This document shows, piece after piece, positions 25,307 to 34,349 of a stretch of 53,515 bases of DNA. This DNA comes from an uncultured Nitrospira sp. (GTDB taxonomy: Bacteria > Nitrospirota > Nitrospiria > Nitrospirales > Nitrospiraceae), in contig CABVSA010000005.1 of NCBI GenBank assembly GCA_902500805.1, forward strand, positions 1 through 53,515, read 5' to 3'. A program made the position numbers and the translations under genes. How positions within the stretch are numbered: the first letter of the stretch is position 1; the number at the start of each line of letters is the position of its first letter. The notes under the pieces were generated by a model, which made no database searches, was not told where the DNA came from, and was given only the letters and a program-made list of their open reading frames with translations.

Positions 25307-27250
25307 TCATGCGGTGTCGCGATCTCCTTTTGTCCTAACAGAACCTTCGACTCGGATTGGAGGTTCAATCAGATGCGGGATAAGTGGTGATGCAGGGTCA
25401 AAGATCCGGGCACATCCTTTAGGTGCTTGGATCTGATGTGTTACTGCTCCCGTGATGGAACTTGTGACGGAAGTCTGTCTCACCTCTGGAGCAAGGACCC
25501 ATTCACGGGCTGGGTTGGACAAGCCGATGGGATAAATTGAGAGGCCTTCCGGGGCAATCTTGATCCGGAGAAAGGACTTGAATTGCTCGATACCCTGAGC
25601 GGAGAACACTTCTTGGTCATGCATGCCGAGAAACTTGTGTGTGAGAAACAAGTAAACCGCAAACAATACACCGCCTAAGATGCTAATTTGAAGAAATGAC
25701 AGCAAGAGAATCGACACCTTTACGAGAACACTGCCTCCAAGAAACATCCATGCCACATGAGAGACCATCCAAACCGAGGTGATACCGAGGGCGCACTGGC
25801 TCAGTCCATGGAGACAACCGATCGCCAGAGCGACAGACGATCTTCCACCATGTTGTTTTCCCGAAACGGCAAATGAACCGAATGCGGCTAACACGATCGC
25901 CAGAGTGATCAGAATTCCTGGAGAGCCGAGGTGAAAAAAGGCAAGCGTGAAGATGGACCAGAGCCCGTCGGTGTTGAAAGGCGTATACATATTACGGGCA
26001 ATCCAATTGGCGGAGAAGTCGCCGTCGCAGAGTTGATCAGCCGCGACGGGGGTGAGCGGCGAACTGAACAGCCAAAACATGACCATTTGGATGCCGCCTA
26101 GCAAGGCGGAAAAAGCTTTATTGACGAGAGGAAAGCCGAATACGCCACGGCGTGCGTGAATGGACTGTTGTTTGTCGGGAAACGACTGCCGGAGTTTCGC
26201 CTCCGCGGGTTTTGCGTCGTAGTTGTTCACCTGTACCGAAGAAGGCGTTTGAGTTGTCCCAAGACCGAAGGCACCTCCGCCGCCGCAAATAATGAAATGG
26301 CGAAGCCCATTGGCGAGATGGGCTTCGTGTCGCGCGTAGTAGTGGAGGTCCCCGGTGAGGATGACCGGCACGGACTTGCCGCTCTTCCCGTCCTTACCGG
26401 TGATCAGATTCAAGATGATGTCGAGTTTGGTGAACTGTTTGTTTCCTGAATCCTGCTTCAGCCAGCCGGGCGAGGGTACACAAAGAATGACACAGTCGCC
26501 TGGTTGAAGAAGCCTCGCCTGGCAGACGAAGTATTCCAATTGCGGCGGGTCAAGGTCATCTTCCAACGCCAGGTCCAGCCCCCATAGCCACCAGTTATAC
26601 GGGAGTTTTATTGTGAAATAACTACGGCGCTGCTTCGATCGCCAAGCTCCAAACCAGCGGCGGCTGTCACCGGTTTGGCAGAAGAGCCGGATAAAGTTGG
26701 TGAGGCCGTCGTACCAGTCATGATTGCCAGGAATCGCGAAGAGATCCCGTGCAGGTTGTTGCCACGAGCGCGCGGACCTCATCACGTCGGAAAATCGTGC
26801 CTTGTAGTTGGCCGCGGAAGCCGTTGGATAGACTTGATCTCCTCCAAGAATGAGGACCTTCCCGTGCGGGAGGGGTATCGCACCATCGATCGAGGGTATG
26901 CCTTCTTGAAAGCCACTCGACGGAATGGGTTGTGGAGTCGGATCCCCGTTGGGACTCAGGGCGAGCGCATCGCGCCCCGCGAGCCACATTACGGAGTGCG
27001 TCGCGTTCCAGCCATCGCCGGTATCAGCAATGTAGTCGAGCCACAGGGCACCGGTGGAATCAGGCGTGTACTCCGGAATCTCTTCCACAGCAGGGGCCAG
27101 CGCGGCCATGATCTCGCGGCGCCCCGTCATCGGACCCACGATGGTAGCCGCGAGCGATTTCATGGCCGTCGCTGCGAGTTGGCGTGTATCGAACCAACTG
27201 ACTTTGCTTTCCCGGGTGATGCTGAAGTCAAGCAGAGGAGGTGTTGTCAT
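25307..27250 (-). CDS. Membrane metallophosphoesterase
   Basis: A 647-residue protein. Residues about 70-350 form a calcineurin-like phosphoesterase domain with metal ligands in DTGDG (76-80), GGDQVYP (136-142), GNHDWYDG (175-182) and TGDLHYY. A segment of about four membrane helices (roughly 385-560; LWSIFTLAFFHLGSPGILITLAIVLAAF and others) follows, then a 90-residue soluble tail. The substrate is unknown; enzymes of this superfamily act on phosphomonoesters, diesters, nucleotides or lipid headgroups. ATG 27250 overlaps the stop of the DyP peroxidase gene by four bases (ATGA), so the two are translationally coupled. Last gene of the P450-led run. Confidence 0.85.
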   Translation of the reverse strand: MTTPPLLDFSITRESKVSWFDTRQLAATAMKSLAATIVGPMTGRREIMAALAPAVEEIPEYTPDSTGALWLDYIADTGDGWNATHSVMWLAGRDALALSPNGDPTPQPIPSSGFQEGIPSIDGAIPLPHGKVLILGGDQVYPTASAANYKARFSDVMRSARSWQQPARDLFAIPGNHDWYDGLTNFIRLFCQTGDSRRWFGAWRSKQRRSYFTIKLPYNWWLWGLDLALEDDLDPPQLEYFVCQARLLQPGDCVILCVPSPGWLKQDSGNKQFTKLDIILNLITGKDGKSGKSVPVILTGDLHYYARHEAHLANGLRHFIICGGGGAFGLGTTQTPSSVQVNNYDAKPAEAKLRQSFPDKQQSIHARRGVFGFPLVNKAFSALLGGIQMVMFWLFSSPLTPVAADQLCDGDFSANWIARNMYTPFNTDGLWSIFTLAFFHLGSPGILITLAIVLAAFGSFAVSGKQHGGRSSVALAIGCLHGLSQCALGITSVWMVSHVAWMFLGGSVLVKVSILLLSFLQISILGGVLFAVYLFLTHKFLGMHDQEVFSAQGIEQFKSFLRIKIAPEGLSIYPIGLSNPAREWVLAPEVRQTSVTSSITGAVTHQIQAPKGCARIFDPASPLIPHLIEPPIRVEGSVRTKGDRDTA

Positions 27251-28725
27251 TTCATGCTTCCCAGCATCCGGATGGCGGCGATGCCGGGTAGGAAGAAGTA
27301 GGCGCCGCCTCGCACCTGTACGAATCGAGGCATGTCAGAATAGGTGCAACGCACCGGCTCTTGTTGCACGGTGAAGGTAGATCGCTCACCGTCCAATACG
27401 CCGATGAGGGGGTCGGGGTCGTCGTAGAGTCCACCGAATTTTGGGTTGTTGGCCCAGAGGTTCTGGACGAACTCAAATTGGCGGTCGATTGCGGCATTCA
27501 GGCAAAGAAAGTGCAGTCCGCGCTCGACGCCATCGTCTGGAGCAGCCATCAGCTTAGCCGGATCCATGTTTGGTACCAATGGGTTGCCGTAGGAACGTCC
27601 GCGACGGACGATCCGGTGCTGATTCGACAGTGTCACTGACTTTTGAGGGTCATCATTCAAGGAATCGCGGGGGTTGGTCCGTCGGATATGTGAGCCGATC
27701 GGGCAGTGGAACCCGAAGGGGTCTGGGTGTGTTTGATGACGGGCATAGACAAACCGGTCGTGTGTCTGCAAAGTCGGCTGCGGGCCCGTCGGAGATTCGA
27801 CCAATGGTGTACCGTCCGGCCAGCGGCCGACCATCTTCGCCGCCAGCTCAACGGGGCCATACCCTTTGTCGGCAGCTTGTCGGGCTACGTAGTTCCAGAA
27901 ACCAACGACGTCTTGGTGCAATTGTCGGAAGACTAGAAATGTGCCGTTACGTCCGAACCCGTGGCCGTTCGCGTCCGTCGGACCTTCCGGCATTTCGCCA
28001 TAGGCATTGGCATACCCCAGGAGAATTTCACCGGTGGGAATGATGTTGCCTGGGATGGCGTGACCGTCTTCCCGTGACGGCATCCCGGCGATATGCGGTT
28101 GGGCGATCCCGTCGCGGAAGCCGAAATGTTCCTTCGGTCCGTTCGGGTTTCCAGTAGGATCACATTCGGGACCAGCCAAGAACACGGTGTCGAGCCCGGT
28201 GATTGTATGCAGCCCGGACATGTCGAGCTCATCCAGCACCGACTTTTTTATGTGAGATAACGTTGGGCCGTCTTTGGCATACATCAATAGAAGAAGGTGC
28301 AACTTAGGATCTGTCTCGCAGAGACCTTCCTCATCCGCATTTGGTTGACAGGGCGCGCTGCCCCAACGCCAGTTGGCGGCGCTGCTGGCACCGCGATCTC
28401 CAAGGAGACGTTCTCGATGCACTGTCGCCATTCCCTCGCGAAAAGCCAGGGGAAACTTGTCTAGAAGCTCTTTGCCGACACCGAGAGCCTGTAGCCCCTG
28501 ATAGGTCAGGGCGAGGTGAAGTGCACTCGCGCGATCTGCCTTGTCATGACCGGTTGCCGTCGCAGGCTCAATGCGGTCGGCCAGCTTCGAGAGCCAGGCC
28601 CGTGCACGCTTCGCGTCAATCACTTGAAGTAGAACGAATTCCGCTGCAGGCAACTCTTTATACCCACGTTGCACCAATCCTTGAATGTCGCGAAACTCCA
28701 CATCAAAGTCACCAGCGAGTCCCAT
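27247..28725 (-). CDS. DyP-type heme peroxidase
   Basis: A 492-residue peroxidase of the dye-decolorizing family. The conserved GFRDG (202-206) with its distal Asp is present, followed by IAQP; the proximal heme ligand is His346 in GSHIRRTNPRD. The length fits the longer DyP classes. No signal peptide or Tat motif is visible, so it is probably cytoplasmic or membrane-associated through a partner. It uses H2O2 to oxidise organic substrates or may handle heme itself. GAGGTG precedes ATG 28725. It is 72 bases after the two-TM protein gene and overlaps the phosphoesterase gene, tying it to a P450: two heme enzymes in one operon. Confidence 0.92.
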   Translation of the reverse strand: MGLAGDFDVEFRDIQGLVQRGYKELPAAEFVLLQVIDAKRARAWLSKLADRIEPATATGHDKADRASALHLALTYQGLQALGVGKELLDKFPLAFREGMATVHRERLLGDRGASSAANWRWGSAPCQPNADEEGLCETDPKLHLLLLMYAKDGPTLSHIKKSVLDELDMSGLHTITGLDTVFLAGPECDPTGNPNGPKEHFGFRDGIAQPHIAGMPSREDGHAIPGNIIPTGEILLGYANAYGEMPEGPTDANGHGFGRNGTFLVFRQLHQDVVGFWNYVARQAADKGYGPVELAAKMVGRWPDGTPLVESPTGPQPTLQTHDRFVYARHQTHPDPFGFHCPIGSHIRRTNPRDSLNDDPQKSVTLSNQHRIVRRGRSYGNPLVPNMDPAKLMAAPDDGVERGLHFLCLNAAIDRQFEFVQNLWANNPKFGGLYDDPDPLIGVLDGERSTFTVQQEPVRCTYSDMPRFVQVRGGAYFFLPGIAAIRMLGSMK

Positions 28726-28797
28726 TCTTCACCTCACTTTATAGCAAATAGCAACGCGACGATTACTCGATGTTCGCGATCGTGTTGCAGGCGTGAT

Positions 28798-30318
28798 TCA
28801 CACCTTCCTCAGCCATTCACCCAGCTCTGCACCGCTGTGCGATGCGAACAGTCCACGAGCAATATCGGTATTGTTATTCACGTTGACGACACTCAAAAGG
28901 GGATATGCGCTATACCACACCTGGGTTGGTATCTGGTGGTCGCGCGTCCATTTTTTGAATTCCTGTTCTCGGCGTGCCCCTTGTTCGAAGAGGCGCTTCG
29001 CCGATTGGTTCCCGGTCCGTGATTGAGTGGACAGAACGAGTCTGAGGGCACGGGGAATGATCATCCAGGCGGGAATTCTGGTTTGAGGGAAAAAGGTCGT
29101 GTTGCACCAGATGCCGGTGAGTCCATCCGATGCCAGGTCGATAAAATCGCCAAGATAGCTTTCCCAGCTGAAGTCGTAATTGCTGAAGAACAGCAGCCGC
29201 CGGTTGTCGTCAATGAGGATCCATCGCGCGAAGTGAATAGTCGGGATGTCGCCTAGCTTGCCCTCAACGAAAATTCTGCTTCCGAGTAGGTTGATTGCCC
29301 ACAATACTGCCCGTAGTGTTGCCAGGCGCATCCGTCCAGGTTTGATATTGACGACGTGGGTCATTTGGTTTTGTATCAGGCCGCGTCGGTTTTCCAGATC
29401 GGTGACGATCATCAGTCGCCTGCGGCTGCGATCGGAGACATAGGGGTCCTTTGAACCATCAGGATCCGGCGGAGGCCCATGCTGGTCGAACAAACGGCGC
29501 TCACGAGCCTGGTCACGCCGGTCGAGCAGGTTCAAGATCGTTCCCCACAGGCCAATAAACAGGATCAGGATAACCATACCCGCAACGACACATCGGACAA
29601 ACCACGAGGGTGAGAGGAGGGCGAACAAGAGCAGTACGGCACCGGCAAATATCCAAAAAGATCGTGATCCTAATGAAGGCTTCTGTGGCTCACCGGCGGT
29701 TGGGGATGATTTCCATCCGCTCTGACCGGCAGACCACCGCAATCTGGTCACCGCGGCCTCAGCGGTGGCGGGTGGTGGGGATGCGTCCAACCCCATTCCC
29801 AGTGCTTTGCGCAATTCTTCTTCACTGTTGTTCGAGGTCCCCCAGATTTGTTGGACGGATCGGCCGGGATGTCCACGGTAGAATGCCTCGTAAGGACGTT
29901 GGGCAGCCAGCAGATACGGCTTCATGGCGCCGGTTGCGGGTGCGGGGTTGCAGAATGAGAAAATTGCGTCCAATGCCGGACCGGCTACTGCAATGAGTTC
30001 ATCGATATGCGCATTCAGAGGACCGTCATAGTCGGTTGCAAAGGCGAGACTGGCACTGATTCGTCTCCCCTCAGCGTCCATGGCTGGCTCCAGTAGCACC
30101 CAGCGGAGAAAATGCACAGTCGTCAGTTTGTGAAACTCGAGAAAACACCGTCCTCTCGGTCGTGTCGGCGTAGATGGAAGAAGTCCTTCTACCTTGTCCA
30201 TGAGGACTTCCCGCTCTTTCGTAATATTCTGACCCACGGCATTCAGCAGTTTCTGTAAGGGCTTTACGTTCTCATCCCTCACAGGGAACAGAGCCGCGAA
30301 TGCTGATTGATCCGGCAT
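28798..30318 (-). CDS. Unrecognised two-TM protein with a duplicated domain
   Basis: A 506-residue protein I cannot assign. Two membrane helices (about 219-237 and 241-262) separate two soluble halves that share a pattern. Half one has TTVHFLRWVLLEPAMDAEGRR..ASLAFATDYDG......IDEL (66-108). Half two has PTIHFARWILIDDNRRLLFFSNYDF......DFIDL (359-395). Both then reach a Trp or Phe-rich turn (DAIFSFCNPAP, TGIWCNTTFFPQT). This suggests duplication of one alpha/beta domain, perhaps a ferredoxin-like fold like those of DyP and chlorite dismutase; that is inference. AGGAGG lies 8 bases before ATG 30318. It lies 30 bases after the P450 gene and 72 before the DyP gene, so it belongs to that operon. Confidence 0.8.
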   Translation of the reverse strand: MPDQSAFAALFPVRDENVKPLQKLLNAVGQNITKEREVLMDKVEGLLPSTPTRPRGRCFLEFHKLTTVHFLRWVLLEPAMDAEGRRISASLAFATDYDGPLNAHIDELIAVAGPALDAIFSFCNPAPATGAMKPYLLAAQRPYEAFYRGHPGRSVQQIWGTSNNSEEELRKALGMGLDASPPPATAEAAVTRLRWSAGQSGWKSSPTAGEPQKPSLGSRSFWIFAGAVLLLFALLSPSWFVRCVVAGMVILILFIGLWGTILNLLDRRDQARERRLFDQHGPPPDPDGSKDPYVSDRSRRRLMIVTDLENRRGLIQNQMTHVVNIKPGRMRLATLRAVLWAINLLGSRIFVEGKLGDIPTIHFARWILIDDNRRLLFFSNYDFSWESYLGDFIDLASDGLTGIWCNTTFFPQTRIPAWMIIPRALRLVLSTQSRTGNQSAKRLFEQGARREQEFKKWTRDHQIPTQVWYSAYPLLSVVNVNNNTDIARGLFASHSGAELGEWLRKV

Positions 30319-30348
30319 GGAAGGGCCTCCTCTGTTCTTACTCCATTG

Positions 30349-31635
30349 TCATACCGAAAATTCGAGGATCATCCGGTCTGGAAATGGGCCGTCATAGGCG
30401 ATGCGGCCATCCCAGCCTGGGGCGCGATGTACGTCGGCCAACCGAAGAATGCCTGCCACGATCAACGGGATCTGGATTCCACTCACGTATCGACCTTGGC
30501 AGGCATGGAGGCCGGCGCTGAAGTGAAGATAGCGTTTCGGGTCCCGATCGGTTCGGAAACTTCCGGGATCGGGGAACGCAGCCGGGTCGAACATAGCAGA
30601 GAGTGTTCCGAGGTAGACCGTCTCCCCTCCCGAAAGCCTTTGTGGGCATGATCCGCCTTGTCCGAGCACGGCTCCAGGCTGGCCATATCGAATGATGATC
30701 GGATTGTGGGGGTTGAACCTCAGGGCTTCCCACACATATCGTCCCAGGGTAGCCTCATCACCTGCGTGCGCGGCTTGTCTTGCTTCGTACAATTCCTTTG
30801 GTCGCCGCAGGAGTTGATCAATGACTTTGGCTGCAGCAGTGCTCGTGGTATCGACTGCGCCGACGATCAAACCGGAAATATTTCGCCTGATACAATCGTC
30901 GTCCAACCACTCCATTCCAGGCTGTCTCTGACAGAGGAGCATGCGTGTCAACACATCGTCATTGGTCTGGTGTGGATTGGATGTGATCTCTGCTTTCCTT
31001 CTCGTGATCCACCCCAATAGGTAGGGGCGCATTTCCTCGAACGAGGTGACAGCTTTCTGTGCGACGCCCTTGTCGTTGGTCAGGTTAAGGAACAGATCGT
31101 GGAAGAGTGTGCGCATCCAACGAAGCATCACCGTATCGTCCGGGCCAGGCACCCCAAAATATTCTCCCACCACTCGGAGCGGAACACGCCTTGTGAGGTC
31201 ATTGACCGTATCAATCCATCCGCGCGTGGTGACTCGATCGAGGCATTCCTGAACTTGAGCGGTGACGATGTCACGGATCCGGTCGATGTCCTCCCGTTTC
31301 ATCACACTATTGAGGAGTGCCTTCTCACGATCGTGTTGAAGGGAGCGATCCATGCTGAGCACAAAGGGGCCGTTGTCACGGTTGGTTCTCTCGGCGTTGA
31401 TTTCCGAGATTGTAAATTCCGTATCGCGAGCCAATGCATCCACGACATCAGCGTGGCAACTCACGATGACACGTCGGCCGAATGTGACGGTCGGCGCCAG
31501 ACGGCGGAGTAGCGCATTGAGGGGGCGTAAGAGAATTGGTCCGGTCACCCACGCTACCAGAGTGGCCTTACGTGGTATCCAGCGTGAGACGCAGGTTCCA
31601 GGAGCAGGAGCCGTACGGCTCTCGATATTTCTCAT
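30349..31635 (-). CDS. Cytochrome P450
   Basis: A 428-residue P450 with the I-helix oxygen-binding motif GAVDTTST (259-266), the ExxR motif EALR (303-306) and the heme loop HFSAGLHACQG with thiolate ligand Cys379. The heme loop reads FSxGxHxC where most P450s have FGxGxHxC. A basic N terminus and a hydrophobic stretch near 25-50 may attach it to the membrane. No ferredoxin or reductase gene is adjacent, so electrons come from elsewhere or the enzyme works as a peroxygenase, which would fit the DyP neighbour. First gene of a run of four: P450, two-TM protein, DyP, phosphoesterase. The ribosome binding site is weak. Confidence 0.93.
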   Translation of the reverse strand: MRNIESRTAPAPGTCVSRWIPRKATLVAWVTGPILLRPLNALLRRLAPTVTFGRRVIVSCHADVVDALARDTEFTISEINAERTNRDNGPFVLSMDRSLQHDREKALLNSVMKREDIDRIRDIVTAQVQECLDRVTTRGWIDTVNDLTRRVPLRVVGEYFGVPGPDDTVMLRWMRTLFHDLFLNLTNDKGVAQKAVTSFEEMRPYLLGWITRRKAEITSNPHQTNDDVLTRMLLCQRQPGMEWLDDDCIRRNISGLIVGAVDTTSTAAAKVIDQLLRRPKELYEARQAAHAGDEATLGRYVWEALRFNPHNPIIIRYGQPGAVLGQGGSCPQRLSGGETVYLGTLSAMFDPAAFPDPGSFRTDRDPKRYLHFSAGLHACQGRYVSGIQIPLIVAGILRLADVHRAPGWDGRIAYDGPFPDRMILEFSV

Positions 31636-31807
31636 GGGGTTACCACTGTGATGTATTTCTTACAGGGTTTGTTTCATCGGCCACCTAGTGCAACTATCTA
31701 TTCTATTTAGAGTGGCACAAGCAAGTAGTTTGCCACAATGAATGTTCGAGACTGGTGGAAAAGTAGGCGCATTGGTTCGTTGCCTGATGGGAGGAGGATT
31801 TGTACGG

Positions 31808-31846
31808 TGAATCTATTTCGATACACGGAGTATCGAAATAGATTCA
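31808..31846 (-). terminator. 17-bp perfect hairpin spanning the pxpC stop codon
   Basis: TGAATCTATTTCGATAC (31808-31824) pairs perfectly with GTATCGAAATAGATTCA (31830-31846) around ACGGA. The last codons of pxpC and its TAG stop lie inside the stem. It is AT-rich and not followed by a T-run on the minus strand. A terminator or mRNA-stabilising role for the pxp transcript is likely. Confidence 0.6.
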
Positions 31847-32844
31847 TGGTGGCTCAGTGGGACCATCTGCTGCGACTGACCGTCACACGGCGACAGCTCT
31901 GCGTCCAGTTGGGCACGTTGCATTCGTACCAGACGTTGAGCTTGGGCCACGGTGCACAGAACAAATCGAATGTGGTCTCCGGGAGCCAGTTGTGCGGCAA
32001 GGAGAAGATCTGCCGAAATCACGACAGCGATCTTGGGATAGCCTCCGGTGGTTTGCCGGTCGGCCATCAAGAGGATCGGTTGCCCATCCGGGGGGACTTG
32101 TAAGGCTCCCATGGCAGTACCGTCGGAGATGAATTGCTCCGAGTCTTTTCGAATGATCTTTGGTCCGGCCAAGCGATAGCCCATGCGATCGGATTGAGGA
32201 GAGACGGTATAAGTGGTTTCCGTCAGGGCCTTGATCGAATGTTTGGCAAAGAAATCATCCTGTGGGCCAGGAATGATACGAAGGCTGACAGTGCGTTCGT
32301 AGCGAGGGCGGAGTGGGATGGGAAGTCCGGTGCCTACGTGTTGGTTGATGAGTGGTCCTGGTTTCCCACCATGCAAGATGTCTCCTGGTTTCAGAGGCTT
32401 TCCCTGAAGTCCGCCTGTGTCACTTGCCCAATGGGTCGAGCGGCTGCCCAGCACCGGAGGGACCTCGATGCCGCCGGCGATCGAGAGGTATGTACGAGCT
32501 CCGGCTTGCGGCACACCGAAGCGTAATCGACTTCCGCGTAGAATCAGCATGCGTTCCCACATCGGAAGACGGCGACCATCAAGCGTCGGAGCGAGATCGG
32601 CTCCAGTGATGGCGATGACTGCGTCTTGTTCAAACTGGAGTTCCGGCCCCTTCAAGGTCAGTTCAAGTACTGCTGCTTGGTCCGGGTTTCCTACGAGCCG
32701 GTTGGCGACGATCGTGGCGAAAGAGTCCATCACTCCTGAGACCGACACGCCATCGTGCTGATGGCCGAAGCGTCCCAGGTCTTGTACCGTGGTCAGCCAC
32801 CCGCCCTTGATCACAAGGATCTCTACTGGTTGAAGTTCCGTCAT
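31813..32844 (-). CDS. pxpC: 5-oxoprolinase subunit PxpC (KipA/biotin-carboxyltransferase-like)
   Basis: A 343-residue protein with the family layout: GGWLTTVQDLGRFGHQHDGVSVSGVMD near the N terminus, LELTLKGPELQFE, AGARTYLSIAGGIEVPPVLGSRST in the middle and PDGQPILLMADRQTTGGYPKIA near the end. PxpB and PxpC together phosphorylate and open 5-oxoproline (pyroglutamate) delivered with PxpA, giving glutamate with ATP use. ATG 32844 overlaps the pxpA stop by four bases. Its own stop lies within a 17-bp hairpin. Confidence 0.93.
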   Translation of the reverse strand: MTELQPVEILVIKGGWLTTVQDLGRFGHQHDGVSVSGVMDSFATIVANRLVGNPDQAAVLELTLKGPELQFEQDAVIAITGADLAPTLDGRRLPMWERMLILRGSRLRFGVPQAGARTYLSIAGGIEVPPVLGSRSTHWASDTGGLQGKPLKPGDILHGGKPGPLINQHVGTGLPIPLRPRYERTVSLRIIPGPQDDFFAKHSIKALTETTYTVSPQSDRMGYRLAGPKIIRKDSEQFISDGTAMGALQVPPDGQPILLMADRQTTGGYPKIAVVISADLLLAAQLAPGDHIRFVLCTVAQAQRLVRMQRAQLDAELSPCDGQSQQMVPLSHHESISILRVSK

Positions 32845-33601
32845 GTCTGGAGCGGCTTGGTAATGCGCACACCAGCCGAATCAAGCTCTTGCCGAATAAG
32901 CTGGAGAAATGCAACCGCCTGCGGACTGTCCATGTGTACGCACAGGCTATCGGCCTGGAGCGGTACTCGCCGCCCGTGAATGCTTGTGACATAACCTTTG
33001 AGGATCGCACGGAGCTGCTGCCGTACGTGCTGGGGAGATTCAATCAGCGCACCGGGCTGGGTACGAGGCACGAGCGTTCCATCCGATCGGTATGCTCGGT
33101 CGGCAAATGCCTCCTGGATGACTGTCAGCCCACAGTTTTTCCGCTTTTCACCAACGCTGAGCCGGCAAGGGCGAACAGTATCAGGCGGGGATCGAAAGTG
33201 GTGATCGCTCGTGCAACGGCATCGGCCACCGAGTGATCTCTCGCTGCCAGGCTATAGAGCGCCCCATGTAGTTTGACATGGGTGAACGTCAGTTGCTCAG
33301 ATGCCAGCACATCGGCAAGAGTTTCAAGTTGTGCAGATACAAGGGATTCAACTTCTTCCGCCGAGGTCGGACGGTCCCGGCGTCCGAAGTCTTGTGCATC
33401 AGGGAATCCTGGATGGGCACCGATGGCTACGTTGTGCCGTGAGGCCAGCGTTGCAGTTCGGCGCATGAGATCAGGATTTCCTGCATGAACGCCGCAGGCG
33501 ATGTTAGCGGATGTAATCAGTGGCATGAGTTCGGCTTCACGAGCCAGCAACTCAGGGGTGTCGTACTCGCCCATATCGCTGTTCAGATCAATGGGTGTCA
33601 T
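32841..33601 (-). pseudogene. pxpA: pxpA (LamB/YcsF family), frameshifted
   Basis: The two halves of a normal 250-residue PxpA lie in different frames. The first half, from ATG 33601, has DLNSDMGEYDTPE, ITSANIACGVHAG, AIGAHPGFPD and VKLHGALY, then stops at 33125-33127 after SALVKSGKTVG. The second half (FADRAYRSDGTLVPRTQPGAL...PLQADSLCVHMDSPQA) continues in the -1 frame. Adding one A to the A5 run (T5 at 33136-33140 on the plus strand) restores SGKNCGLTVIQEAFADR, an excellent family match. Either a recent mutation, slippage at the homopolymer, or a sequencing error. Start and stop both overlap neighbours by four bases. If truly broken, the 5-oxoprolinase would lack its PxpA subunit. Confidence 0.85.
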
Positions 33602-34332
33602 GTTTCCGTCTCGCGGCTCAGCTGATCGAACACATCCCGTACAATCGGTTTGAATCGGACTCTATCACCTGGTTTCAACAAGAACGGATTGGTCCTCGTC
33701 TTCCGATACATAGAGATCGGTGTTCTCCCGATAATCTGCCAACCGCCTGGAGTCGTCGTGGGGTAAATCCCGGTTTGGCGATCGGCGATGCCGACCGAGC
33801 CGGCCGGCACCTTCGTTCGTGGGGTTGCTCGGCGAGGCATGGCCAACTGTTCGGGGACGAGTCCCAGATAGGGAAAGCCTGGGCTGAATCCGAGCATATA
33901 CACACGATAGGGTACTGAGGCGTGCAACGCGATGGCTTCAGCGGGTTGTAAGCCGGCGAATGTTGCGACCTCTTCCAAGTCCTGTCCCCACTTGCCGCCA
34001 TACAAGACGGGGATCTCATGGAAAATGCCTTGTGGCTCAGCCTGGCCTGGTTCTTGTCGCGGTAAGATCTTGAGTCTCTTGGTCAACGTGGCTGAGTCCC
34101 ATTGGAGCGGATCAAAGTGAACGGTGACCGATCGATAGGTGGGGACGATATCGTGGATACCCTGCCAATGTTGGTCGAAGACAGTTGTTGCGAATGCCAC
34201 GACTCGGGAGTTGATTTCCGAGTTGATCTCGTTTCCGAACTCAATGGTGAGAGCTGCGTCGCCGAGCGGCAGGATGCGAAATGTCGCATTCGAAGCTCGA
34301 TGCGCACGTGTTGGGGGATTGGTTGGAGGCAT
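33598..34332 (-). CDS. pxpB: 5-oxoprolinase subunit PxpB (KipI-like)
   Basis: A 244-residue protein of the KipI/PxpB family: ILPLGDAALTIEFG at the N terminus, IHDIVPTYRSVTVHFDP, the nucleotide-site region YMLGFSPGFPYLGLVPEQLAMPRR, and TTPGGWQIIGRTPISMY. It pairs with PxpC in ATP-dependent opening of 5-oxoproline. The first 17 residues are extra and may not be translated, though no better start is apparent. It overlaps the pxpA start by four bases and lies only 17 bases after the amine oxidase gene, so the order is amine oxidase, pxpB, pxpA, pxpC in one transcript. Confidence 0.93.
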   Translation of the reverse strand: MPPTNPPTRAHRASNATFRILPLGDAALTIEFGNEINSEINSRVVAFATTVFDQHWQGIHDIVPTYRSVTVHFDPLQWDSATLTKRLKILPRQEPGQAEPQGIFHEIPVLYGGKWGQDLEEVATFAGLQPAEAIALHASVPYRVYMLGFSPGFPYLGLVPEQLAMPRRATPRTKVPAGSVGIADRQTGIYPTTTPGGWQIIGRTPISMYRKTRTNPFLLKPGDRVRFKPIVRDVFDQLSRETET

Positions 34333-34349
34333 GGGAGAACGAATCTACG

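Noticed and set aside
24629..25390. 253-codon plus-strand frame antisense to the phosphoesterase end
   Set aside because: No Shine-Dalgarno, no recognisable domain, and it spans three unrelated segments; length alone is not convincing at this GC.
33125..33140. Programmed -1 frameshift in pxpA
   Set aside because: The A5 run is not an X-XXY-YYZ slippery heptamer in the right phase, and no family member is known to me to use frameshifting. Homopolymer loss is simpler.
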